The position numbers were made by a program, and so were the translations under genes. 7,508 nt of DNA from CAYZDV01 sp964477275 (GTDB lineage: Bacteria > Acidobacteriota > Aminicenantia > Aminicenantales > Aminicenantaceae): contig CAYZDV010000101.1 in the NCBI GenBank assembly GCA_964477275.1, positions 1-7,508 on the forward strand, given 5' to 3'. The notes under the pieces were generated by a model that saw only the letters and a list, made by a program, of their open reading frames with translations, was not told the DNA's origin and did not search any database. Shown piece after piece: positions 1 to 6,492 of the stretch. Numbering within the stretch: position 1 is the stretch's first letter; each line of letters opens with the position of its first letter.

Positions 1-1
1 C

Positions 2-1015
2 GGCTATATCCTGGCCTTCCAGGCTCTTCCCACCATCATCTTCTTCGCCGCTCTGATCGGTGCGCTGTATTACCTGAGAATCATGCCCCTCGTCATCAGG
101 GGCTTCGCCTATGTCTTTACCCGGCTGATGCGGATCAGCGGGGCAGAGTCTCTCTGCGCATCCAGCAATATCTTTGTGGGCGTGGAGTCGGCCCTGGTTG
201 TCCGGCCTCACCTGAGGGACATGACCCGCTCGGAGCTGGCGACCATTCTATCCGCTTCCATGGGGACAATCGCCTCCACTGTGCTGGCCCTCTATGTCTT
301 TTTCCTCCAGAACGAGCTTCCGACCATCGCCGGCCATCTGGTTTCGGCCTCTTTTCTTTCAGCGCCCGCGGCTGTGGTCATGGCCAAGCTCATCGTCCCG
401 GAGACGGAAACGCCGAAGACTATCGGGGTCCATGTCCGGCCCCATTATGAGCGGGAGGACAATCTGATCATGGCCATCATCAACGGCGCCACCAGCGGCC
501 TGAAGTATCTGGGAGGGATTGTCGCGCTGCTCATTGCCTTCCTGGGCATCCTGGCGCTGCTCGACCTCGGGCTGGGATGGCTTGGCGGGTGTCTGAACGG
601 GTGGTTCGGGTGGAGTCTTGAGTGGTCGTTCAGCTCCGTCCTGGGCTATGTGTTTTATCCGTTCAGCCTCATCCTGGGCATTCCGGCGGCCGATGCCGTG
701 GAGATTGCCCGGCTTTTCGGTGAGAGGACGGTGGCCACCGAGCTCGTTTCCTACCAGCATCTCTCGCAGCTCCTGGCGGAAGGAGCGCTCGAGCACCCCC
801 GGTCAGCCATTATCGCTTCCTACGGCCTGTGCGGGTTTGCCCACATTGCTTCCCTGGCCATATTCATCGGGGGGATCGGCGCGCTGGTGCCGGAACGCCT
901 GAAAGACCTCTCCCGGCTGGGATTCAGGGCGCTTCTGGCAGCGACCCTGGCCTGCCTGCAGACCGGCGCAGTGGCCGGCGCTTTCTTCTCCCGCGGCTCC
1001 ATCCTTTTGGGCTAA
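2..1015 (+). CDS. Concentrative nucleoside transporter, NupC/CNT family (5' end outside window)
   Basis: The reading frame is open from base 2, so the gene enters from the left. About 337 residues are visible against roughly 400 for the family, so the first membrane segments are missing. The first in-window ATG, at 83, lies inside the conserved core and is not the true start. CNT proteins import nucleosides with Na+ or H+ through the inner membrane. Family marks seen are the LPTIIFF segment at 29-49, SGAES, NIFVG, a SAPAA segment followed by VPETE, the hydrophobic stretch near 500-560, CGFAxxxSLAIFIGGIG, and the C-terminal LGFRALLAATLA helix. Residue numbers below count the ATG at 83 as 1. 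The hairpin-1 motif, usually GQTEAP, reads GVESAL (33-38). The usual NEFVAY reads TELVSY (219-224), keeping the glutamate. The usual FAN reads FAH (252-254). The family is clear, but ordinary nucleoside specificity is not assured. The stop TAA (1013-1015) runs into a palindromic repeat. Confidence 0.9.
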   Translation, partial: GYILAFQALPTIIFFAALIGALYYLRIMPLVIRGFAYVFTRLMRISGAESLCASSNIFVGVESALVVRPHLRDMTRSELATILSASMGTIASTVLALYVFFLQNELPTIAGHLVSASFLSAPAAVVMAKLIVPETETPKTIGVHVRPHYEREDNLIMAIINGATSGLKYLGGIVALLIAFLGILALLDLGLGWLGGCLNGWFGWSLEWSFSSVLGYVFYPFSLILGIPAADAVEIARLFGERTVATELVSYQHLSQLLAEGALEHPRSAIIASYGLCGFAHIASLAIFIGGIGALVPERLKDLSRLGFRALLAATLACLQTGAVAGAFFSRGSILLG

Positions 1016-1041
1016 AAAAGGGGACAGGCCCCTTTTTTCTT
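1013..1041 (+). repeat. Palindromic repeat copy 1 (left arm of inverted pair), terminator-like
   Basis: Six A, GGGG, loop ACAGG, CCCC and six T form a perfect 10-bp hairpin with a 5-nt loop at 1014-1038. The T-run at the 3' side makes it a plausible intrinsic terminator for the transporter gene, whose stop codon overlaps its first bases. The 29 bases 1013-1041 are the exact reverse complement of 1076-1104. A third copy lies at 6811-6836. A short palindrome recurring at gene ends is typical of REP-type dispersed elements; that classification is inferred. Confidence 0.85.
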
Positions 1042-1058
1042 GTGTTTTTTGTTTTTCT

Positions 1059-1067
1059 TGTTAAAAT
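1059..1067 (+). promoter_or_regulatory. Candidate extended -10 promoter for the usp gene
   Basis: In the 34-nt AT-rich spacer between the two repeat arms, TG at 1059-1060 is followed by one base and TAAAAT (1062-1067), an extended -10 with five of six consensus bases. Upstream, TTGTGT (1040-1045) is a weak -35 with 16-bp spacing. Transcription would start near 1074, placing repeat copy 2 at the very 5' end of the usp message. This is sequence resemblance only. Confidence 0.35.
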
Positions 1068-1075
1068 ATCCGAGA

Positions 1076-1104
1076 AAGAAAAAAGGGGCCTGTCCCCTTT
1101 TTTA
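1076..1104 (-). repeat. Palindromic repeat copy 2 (right arm of inverted pair)
   Basis: This is the exact reverse complement of copy 1 over 29 bases, separated from it by 34 bases. Its own hairpin is six A, GGGG, loop CCTGT, CCCC, six T (1079-1103). The last paired base is directly followed by the Shine-Dalgarno AAGGAGA (1104-1110) of the usp gene. The two copies could also pair with each other into one long stem. The head-to-head arrangement resembles the paired REP units called BIMEs in enterobacteria. Confidence 0.85.
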
Positions 1105-1115
1105 AGGAGAGAGAG

Positions 1116-1994
1116 ATGTCGGAGTTTTTGAGGAAAATCCTCTGGGCCACGGATTTTTCAGATGAAGCCCAGGAAGCCCTTCTCTATGCCGATGCGTTCG
1201 CCAGGACATTCAAAGCCCGGCTCATCGGCCTCCATGTCGCCCCGGATTTCTCATCGGTTCTCTATGACGCCGCCTACATGGTCAAAACAGACCTGGCCAG
1301 GCGCCTGGCTGCGGTCAAAGAGGAGGCCGAGAAAAGGCTCCTGGCCATGAAGAAAGCGAAAAAAATTCCCTTCAAGGCCATCGTCGAGCGGGGCACGGCC
1401 TCCAAAAAAATCATCGAGGTGGCTGAGAAAGAAAGGGTGGACCTGATCGTCATTGGTAGAAGAGGAATGTCTGCCATAGAGAAACTCTTCATCGGGAGTG
1501 TGGCCAACCAGGTTCTCCGCGCCTCGCCCGTGCCCGTTCTCATCACCGAGAAGAAGACGGGAAAGCCGCAGTTCAAAAAAATCCTCGTCCCGACCGATTT
1601 CTCCGAGCGGGAGGAAGTGGAGCGCGACTTTGCCTGGAAGCTGGCCAGAGGCTTCGGCTCGGACCTGACTCTCCTTCACGTCCTCGAGCTTCACGACTAC
1701 GAGTTTTCGCCGCGGGTCCTGGACGAGCTGATGGCCTCGCTCCTCAAGAGGCTCAAACAGAGGAAAAAGAGGGAAAAAGCGGACTTCAAGATCAGGGAGG
1801 ATGTCTACCGTGCGGTCAACGCCGCCATCGGAATCGTCGATTACAGCGAAACTCACAAATTCGACCTCATCGTCATCTCCACCTGTGTCCAGAGCAAGCT
1901 GGAGCGCTTCTTCCTGGGCAGCACGACCGAGAAGGTGATCTCTTACTCGCACATTCCGGTCTTTGCCATTCCACCCAGCTACTGCCTTGAGTGA
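1116..1994 (+). CDS. Tandem-domain universal stress protein (UspA family)
   Basis: A 292-residue cytoplasmic protein with two UspA domains, at about residues 5-144 and 153-287. Usp proteins are nucleotide-binding stress proteins, and tandem forms resemble internal dimers. Domain 1 opens with KILWATDFSDEA and has a complete ATP-binding signature G-2x-G-9x-G-S (G114, G117, G127, S128). Domain 2 opens with KKILVPTDFSE. At the matching places it has S255 and V258 instead of the first two glycines and keeps G268-S269, so its nucleotide site looks impaired. The region between is lysine- and arginine-rich (about 211-223). The start ATG has a good Shine-Dalgarno, AAGGAGA, ending 5 nt upstream, directly after repeat copy 2. 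The stop overlaps the dprA start by 4 nt (GTGA), implying co-transcription with dprA-topA. The physiological signal is unknown. Confidence 0.9.
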   Translation: MSEFLRKILWATDFSDEAQEALLYADAFARTFKARLIGLHVAPDFSSVLYDAAYMVKTDLARRLAAVKEEAEKRLLAMKKAKKIPFKAIVERGTASKKIIEVAEKERVDLIVIGRRGMSAIEKLFIGSVANQVLRASPVPVLITEKKTGKPQFKKILVPTDFSEREEVERDFAWKLARGFGSDLTLLHVLELHDYEFSPRVLDELMASLLKRLKQRKKREKADFKIREDVYRAVNAAIGIVDYSETHKFDLIVISTCVQSKLERFFLGSTTEKVISYSHIPVFAIPPSYCLE

Positions 1995-3097
1995 ACTTGG
2001 AAGAGAACCGGAAATATTGGGTCGCCTTAAATCTGGTTTTATCCGAACACCTGAAAGCAGCCAGGAAAATCATCGACCATTTTCCGGCTCTCGAAGAGGC
2101 TTTTCAGGCGTCAGCCGGAGACCTGATTGCGCTCGGCCTCGAAGAGGAAAAGGCCAAGGCCCTGACATCCCCGAAGATTCTCGATGAGGCGCAAAAAGAG
2201 ATAGAGAGGCTGGAGAAGAGAAAATACTCCATCCTTACTCTGGTGGATGCGGAATATCCCGCCAGTCTCCGGGAAATATTCGACCCGCCCCTCGTCCTGT
2301 ATTGCGCGGGGCAGGTGGAAGCGCTCCAGGGGCCGGCCGTCTCCATCGTCGGCGCCCGGCAGCCTTCTCCTTACGGCCGGGCCGTCGCCGAGAGGCTGGC
2401 CCGGGACCTGGCCGGCCGCGGGCTGACCATCGTGAGCGGCCTGGCCCGCGGCATCGACTCCATCGCCCACTGGGGCGCGCTTGAGGGAGGAAAGACAGTG
2501 GCGGTTTTGGGTTCAGGCCTGGATGACATCTATCCCAGGGAGAACCGCAGCCTCTCCCGGAAGATCGCCGAGCAGGGGGCCATCATCTCCGAGTTTCCCC
2601 TGGGGTCTTCGCCGGTCGGCTTTCACTTTCCCATCCGCAACAGAATCATCAGCGGCCTTTCCCTGGCCGCGGTCGTCGTTGAAGCCACGATGAGGAGCGG
2701 GTCGCTGATCACCGCCAGCCTGGCCCTGGAACAGAACAGGGAGGTCATGGCTGTTCCGGGAAACATCACCTCCCCGCTCAGCCAGGGCACCAACTGGCTG
2801 ATCAAAGCCGGCGCCAAGCCGGTCGAGCGCTGGGAGGACGTGGCCGAAGAGCTGCACTCCCCTCTCAGGGAAGAGCTCCTGGCCCGGACGGAAAAGAAAG
2901 GAGAAAAGCCGCCGGCGATGAGCAGCGAAGAGCAGAGAATCTACGGGCTTCTCCAGCCCGACTCCCTTGCCCATATCGATGAGCTGGTCGAGGAGACGGA
3001 GTTTTCCGTCTCAGAAGCCCTCTCGGTCCTTCTCAGCCTGGAGCTCAAGGGCCTGATCGACCAGCGGCCCGGAAAATATTTTCAGAGGAAGCTGTGA
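1991..3097 (+). CDS. dprA: DNA processing protein DprA (Smf), RecA loader on single-stranded DNA
   Basis: DprA binds single-stranded DNA entering by transformation, protects it and loads RecA in the cytoplasm. The 368-residue protein has the full three-part layout: an N-terminal helical SAM/HhH-like region (about 1-75, opening with KYWVALNLVL), the Rossmann-fold core (about 78-290), and a C-terminal winged helix (about 310-368). Core motifs seen are VGARQPSPYG (120-129), SGLARGIDSIAH (149-160), VLGSGLDDIYP (172-182), FPIRNRIISGLS (213-224), RSGSLITA (235-242) and AVPGN (254-258). The usual GSR reads GAR. The start is GTG at 1991, overlapping the usp stop. There is no convincing Shine-Dalgarno, so translation probably depends on coupling to usp. 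The stop overlaps the topA ATG. dprA directly before topA is a widespread conserved pair. Many non-competent bacteria also carry dprA, so its presence alone does not prove transformation. Confidence 0.96.
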   Translation: MNLEENRKYWVALNLVLSEHLKAARKIIDHFPALEEAFQASAGDLIALGLEEEKAKALTSPKILDEAQKEIERLEKRKYSILTLVDAEYPASLREIFDPPLVLYCAGQVEALQGPAVSIVGARQPSPYGRAVAERLARDLAGRGLTIVSGLARGIDSIAHWGALEGGKTVAVLGSGLDDIYPRENRSLSRKIAEQGAIISEFPLGSSPVGFHFPIRNRIISGLSLAAVVVEATMRSGSLITASLALEQNREVMAVPGNITSPLSQGTNWLIKAGAKPVERWEDVAEELHSPLREELLARTEKKGEKPPAMSSEEQRIYGLLQPDSLAHIDELVEETEFSVSEALSVLLSLELKGLIDQRPGKYFQRKL

Positions 3098-5346
3098 TGC
3101 CCAAGCTGGTCATCGTGGAATCGCCGGCCAAGGCGAGGACCGTTCACAAGTATCTCGGGTCCGGTTATGAGGTCAAGGCTTCGATGGGGCATGTCCGGGA
3201 CCTTCCGAGGAAAAGGATGGGAGTGGACATCGAGCACGACTTCGTTCCGGAATACGAGATTATCCCGGAGCGCAGGAAGACCGTTGCCGATCTCCGGCAG
3301 TGGGCCAGAAAATGCGAGGCGGTACTCCTGGCCGGCGACCCTGACCGGGAGGGCGAGGCCATCTGCTGGCATCTGAAGACCCTGCTCAAGGATTCGAACC
3401 CGAACATCTCCCGCGTCCTCTTCCACGAGATCACCCGCGGCGCCGTGGACGAGGCTTTCCGCCATCCGGGACAGCTCGACAGGGGAAAGATCGAAGCCCA
3501 GCTGGCCAGGCGGATTCTGGACAGGCTGGTGGGCTACCTCATCAGCCCCCTTCTCTGGGAGAAGATCGGCAAAGGGTTGAGCGCCGGCCGGGTGCAGTCG
3601 ATCGCCATGCGCCTGATCTGCGAGCGGGAGCGGGAAATCAGGGATTTTGTTCCTGAAGAATACTGGACGATCACCGCGCATCTTCGCTCCTCAAACCCGC
3701 CGTCCTTCAAGGCCAGCCTGGTCAGGATTGACGGAAAGAAAACAAAGGTCAGGGACGGCAAAAGCGCCGGGAAGATTGCGGCCGAGCTCCGGCAGCTCCC
3801 TTTTGTCCTGGAAAATGTCGAGGTCAAGGAGAAAAAGAGAAATCCCTCTCCGCCCTACATCACCAGCACTCTCCAGCAGGACGGCTTCCGGCTTTTCCGG
3901 TTCCCGGTGAAAAGGACCATGTCCATCGCCCAGAAGCTCTACGAGGGTCTGGAGATCGGAGACCAGGGGCTGGTGGGCCTGATCACTTACATGAGGACCG
4001 ACTCGGTCCGCGTCTCCGAGGAGGCGACGAGCCAGGCGCGGAAGTTCATCAAGGACAAATATTCCGGAGATTATCTTCCTGCCAGGCCCCGTCACTACAA
4101 GAACAAAAAAAAGGCCCAGGATGCCCACGAAGCCATCCGGCCCACCACCTTCACCCTGCCTCCTGAGTTGGTCAGGTCCTACCTCAGGCCGGAAGAGTTC
4201 AAGCTCTACTCTCTCATCTGGAACCGGTTCATCGCCTCCCAGATGAACCCTGCCCTGGTCGAGGAGACCGAGTTTGCGATCAGAGCCGGAAAGTTCGGGT
4301 TTCAGGCCAGGGGAGAGGTGATCAAGTTCGACGGGTTTCTGGTCCTCTATCCCGGCCAGAAGGAAAACGAAAAGGTCCTGCCCAGGGCCGAGCCCGGCGA
4401 GACGCTCGAGCTTCTCGACCTGGAGACCAAGCAGAATTTCACCCAGCCGCCCCCGCGCTACACGGAGGGGAGCCTGGTCAGGGAGCTCGAAGCGAGGGGA
4501 ATCGGCCGGCCCAGCACCTATGCCCCGATCATCGCCACCCTCCAGAACCGGGTCTATGTGGTCAAGGAAAAGGGCCGGTTCATCCCCACCGAGCTGGGCA
4601 TCTTCGTCACCGATTTCCTGATCGCAAACTTTCCGGGCCTGATGGAATTCAAGTTCACGGCCCGCCTGGAGGAGGATCTGGACCGCATCGGCGACGGCGA
4701 GTTGAGCTGGCGGGACTCCATGAAATCCTATTACGAGATGCTCGATAAAGATTTGAGCAGGGCCAGGAAGACCGCAACCGTGAAGGAGAAAGGGATTCCG
4801 CTCGAGGAAGTCTGCCCGGAGTGCGGCCGGAATCTGGTCATCAGGGAAGGACGCTACGGCCGCTTCAAGGCCTGTTCCGGCTTTCCCGGATGCAAATACA
4901 GGGAGAGCATGGTCAGGAAGGAGGCCAAACCCCTGGAAGAGACATGCCCCCATTGCGGGTCTGCGCTCGTCGTGAGGGAAGGAAGATACGGGGCGTTCAT
5001 CGCCTGCTCCAGTTACCCCAGGTGCAAATACGTGAAGAAGGAGAAAAAGGATACGGGAATCGCCTGTCCCCGTCAGTGCGGCGGGACCATCGTCCGCAGG
5101 AAGACTCGCAAGGGGAAGATCTTTTTTGGCTGCAGCCGGTTTCCGCAGTGCGATTTTGCCACCTGGGATGAGCCGGTGGCCCGGGCCTGCCCGGAGTGCG
5201 GAAGCCCCTTTATCCTTCGCAAAAATGTCGTCAGGGGCGAACCGTATCTGCATTGTCATAATAAAGAGTGCAGCTATAAGGAGCCGGTGGAGAGGGAGAA
5301 GCTCTGGGAGAGGAAGGCGGGATCGCCGGATGACGAACCCCTTTAA
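3097..5346 (+). CDS. topA: DNA topoisomerase I (type IA), with four C-terminal zinc ribbons
   Basis: It relaxes negative supercoils by cutting one DNA strand through a phosphotyrosine link. At 749 residues it is complete. The Toprim domain (about 1-115) carries VIVESPAKA with E8 and DPDRE (81-85). The catalytic tyrosine is Y298 in GLITYMRTDS. Other core motifs are LSAGRVQS (161-168), QDAHEAIRPT (341-350) and GIGRPSTYA (468-476). Four four-cysteine ribbons follow: C573/C576/C593/C599, C617/C620/C637/C643, C657/C661/C679/C685 and C698/C701/C720/C725. The third has CxxxC in place of CxxC at its first pair. I chose ATG 3097 over the in-frame GTG at 3094 because AGAGG (3084-3088) is 8 nt away and the family begins with M-x-K-LVIVESP. 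ATG overlaps the dprA stop as TGATG, indicating coupling. The tail after the last ribbon is short and charged (726-749). Confidence 0.97.
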   Translation: MPKLVIVESPAKARTVHKYLGSGYEVKASMGHVRDLPRKRMGVDIEHDFVPEYEIIPERRKTVADLRQWARKCEAVLLAGDPDREGEAICWHLKTLLKDSNPNISRVLFHEITRGAVDEAFRHPGQLDRGKIEAQLARRILDRLVGYLISPLLWEKIGKGLSAGRVQSIAMRLICEREREIRDFVPEEYWTITAHLRSSNPPSFKASLVRIDGKKTKVRDGKSAGKIAAELRQLPFVLENVEVKEKKRNPSPPYITSTLQQDGFRLFRFPVKRTMSIAQKLYEGLEIGDQGLVGLITYMRTDSVRVSEEATSQARKFIKDKYSGDYLPARPRHYKNKKKAQDAHEAIRPTTFTLPPELVRSYLRPEEFKLYSLIWNRFIASQMNPALVEETEFAIRAGKFGFQARGEVIKFDGFLVLYPGQKENEKVLPRAEPGETLELLDLETKQNFTQPPPRYTEGSLVRELEARGIGRPSTYAPIIATLQNRVYVVKEKGRFIPTELGIFVTDFLIANFPGLMEFKFTARLEEDLDRIGDGELSWRDSMKSYYEMLDKDLSRARKTATVKEKGIPLEEVCPECGRNLVIREGRYGRFKACSGFPGCKYRESMVRKEAKPLEETCPHCGSALVVREGRYGAFIACSSYPRCKYVKKEKKDTGIACPRQCGGTIVRRKTRKGKIFFGCSRFPQCDFATWDEPVARACPECGSPFILRKNVVRGEPYLHCHNKECSYKEPVEREKLWERKAGSPDDEPL

Positions 5347-5392
5347 CGCCGGCCCAAGAAAAATATTTCACCATGTCAATTTGTTCCTTGCA

Positions 5393-5420
5393 CTGACAAT
5401 TTTTATGTGCTGGTATTAAT
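5393..5420 (+). promoter_or_regulatory. Candidate sigma-70-like promoter for the xer gene
   Basis: The 102-bp gap after topA turns sharply AT-rich. CTGACA (5393-5398) is a good -35. TATTAA (5414-5419), preceded by TGG (5411-5413), gives an extended -10 with 15-bp spacing, which is short. The start point would be near 5425, about 25 nt before the gene. A near-direct repeat (TGTCAATTT at 5374 and TGACAATTT at 5394) overlaps it. No terminator hairpin is visible after topA, so read-through into xer is also possible. Confidence 0.45.
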
Positions 5421-5448
5421 CTGATGAAAACATGGAGATGACGTTCTC

Positions 5449-6333
5449 ATGAGAAAAGAGCTCGGTCAGTTTCTCGACTTCCTCCGCCACGAGAAAAACG
5501 CCTCCGTGCATACCATTGCGGGCTACAGGAGGGATTTGCTCCAGCTCGCAGCCTACCTCGAGGAGAGGAAGAAGGGTCTGAAGCAAATCGACAACATCGT
5601 GCTGCGCGGCTTCCTGGCCAGGCTCCATGAGAAGAAAAACAGAAAATCGACCATTGCCCGCAAGCTGGCCGCGACTCGCTCCTTTCTCCAGTTCTGCCTG
5701 AAGAAGAAGTGGATCGAGGATAACCCGGCCAGGGTCGTGGCCACCCCCAAGCAGGAAAAACACGTTCCTTCCTTTCTTTCCGAAGAGGAAGTAGCCGGGT
5801 TCCTGGACCTGCCCGATTCACGGCAGCCGCTCGACTTGAGGGACAGGTGCGTGCTCGAGCTTCTCTACGCCACCGGAATCCGGGTCAGCGAGCTGGTGGG
5901 GATCAACCTCGAGGACATGAGCTTCGAGGAGCGGCTGATCCGGATCAGGGGCAAGGGCAAAAAAGAGAGGATCGTTCCTTTCGGAAAAAAGGCCAGGGAC
6001 AGTCTCTCTCTCTACATCCGGGCCAGACATCAGCTCAACAGGGGCGAAATCGATGAGAATGCGCTGTTTTTGAACTACCGCGGGGAGCGGCTCACCGCGC
6101 GCAGCGTGGAGCGGATTGTGGACAGATACATCCGCATCGCCGCCCTGAGGAGGAAGATCAGCCCCCATTCCCTCCGCCATTCCTTTGCCTCCCATCTCCT
6201 CAGCCGCGGAGCGGATTTGAGGGTCATCCAGGAGCTTCTGGGGCATGAGAGCCTGGCCACCACCCAGAAATACACCCACCTGGACCTCAAACGGCTCCTC
6301 GAGGTTTACAAAAAAAGCCACCCCCGCAAATAA
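5449..6333 (+). CDS. Tyrosine recombinase XerC/XerD type (chromosome dimer resolution)
   Basis: Xer recombinases resolve chromosome dimers at dif sites, normally as a XerC-XerD pair switched by FtsK. The 294 residues match the usual Xer length. The N-terminal core-binding helical domain spans about 1-88 (HTIAGYRRDL is typical), and the catalytic domain about 107-290. All catalytic residues are present: R145 in ATGIRVSELV, K169 in RGKGKKER, H240 and R243 in HSLRHSFASHLL, H266 in LLGHESLATTQ, and nucleophile Y275 in QKYTH. The C-terminus (LLEVYKKSHPR) is the standard Xer tail. Placement close to dprA-topA, and no neighbouring phage genes, favours a housekeeping Xer over a mobile integrase. I cannot tell XerC from XerD, although this neighbourhood usually carries XerC. 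The Shine-Dalgarno GGAG (5434-5437) sits 11 nt before ATG, rather far. The stop TAA runs into a degenerate repeat. Confidence 0.93.
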   Translation: MRKELGQFLDFLRHEKNASVHTIAGYRRDLLQLAAYLEERKKGLKQIDNIVLRGFLARLHEKKNRKSTIARKLAATRSFLQFCLKKKWIEDNPARVVATPKQEKHVPSFLSEEEVAGFLDLPDSRQPLDLRDRCVLELLYATGIRVSELVGINLEDMSFEERLIRIRGKGKKERIVPFGKKARDSLSLYIRARHQLNRGEIDENALFLNYRGERLTARSVERIVDRYIRIAALRRKISPHSLRHSFASHLLSRGADLRVIQELLGHESLATTQKYTHLDLKRLLEVYKKSHPRK

Positions 6334-6348
6334 AAAAGGGAACAGGGG
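6332..6348 (+). repeat. Degenerate half copy of the palindromic repeat
   Basis: Six A, then GGGAACAGGGG, match the left half of copy 1 (six A, GGGGACAGG) with one change. The CCCC-T6 right arm is missing, so no hairpin forms. As with copy 1, the A-run overlaps the TAA stop of the upstream gene. It is either an eroded element or chance resemblance in a G/A-rich stretch. Confidence 0.5.
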
Positions 6349-6376
6349 TTGTCAGAACGCGGCGTTTTCTGTCAAC
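6348..6376. repeat. Imperfect inverted repeat upstream of the comEA-like promoter
   Basis: GTTGTCAGAA (6348-6357) pairs with TTCTGTCAAC (6367-6376), giving nine pairs with one T-T mismatch around a 9-nt centre. No T-run follows, so it is a poor intrinsic terminator. It ends 5 bp before the -35 of the next promoter, which would suit an operator or activator site. That function is inferred. Confidence 0.45.
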
Positions 6377-6381
6377 GGCGA

Positions 6382-6409
6382 TTGACTTTTTCTGGCGCTT
6401 TTTTAGAAT
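6382..6409 (+). promoter_or_regulatory. Strong sigma-70-like promoter for the comEA-like gene
   Basis: TTGACT (6382-6387) and TAGAAT (6404-6409) each match five of six consensus bases, with 16-bp spacing. This is the best promoter match in the window. A start near 6416 gives a leader of about 77 nt with AT-rich sequence, ending in a near-ideal Shine-Dalgarno AAAGGAGGT (6480-6488). Confidence 0.65.
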
Positions 6410-6492
6410 GAATTTGTTGAAAATCAATCAGTTGTAAATTTTTTCCTGGTTGGCCTCAAAACTGCATATGCTGCCGCTGAAAGGAGGTCAAC

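Noticed and set aside
83..85. ATG at 83 as the start of the transporter
   Set aside because: The same frame is open back to base 2, and those 27 codons encode a recognisable CNT segment (LPTIIFF), so the gene begins outside the window.
1013..1104. CRISPR-like or insertion-sequence terminal repeats
   Set aside because: There are only two copies, in inverted orientation, around a 34-nt spacer with no coding capacity and no flanking target duplication seen. A REP/BIME-like element fits better.
1251..1952. Minus-strand open frame (233 codons) opposite the usp gene
   Set aside because: It is antisense to a gene with intact UspA motifs. The translation is a charged, motif-free shadow.
3691..5259. 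Long minus-strand open frame (522 codons) opposite topA
   Set aside because: It lies fully antisense to a well-conserved topA, has a low-complexity composition rich in G, L, P and D, and shows no domain motif. It is a by-product of GC-biased codon use.
5449..6333. Phage or integrative-element integrase
   Set aside because: Length, tail sequence and position after dprA-topA fit a housekeeping Xer. No attachment-site duplication, tRNA or phage gene is visible nearby.
6464..6471. GCATATGC perfect palindrome before the comEA-like gene
   Set aside because: An 8-bp palindrome is expected by chance at this scale and nothing else marks it as a site.
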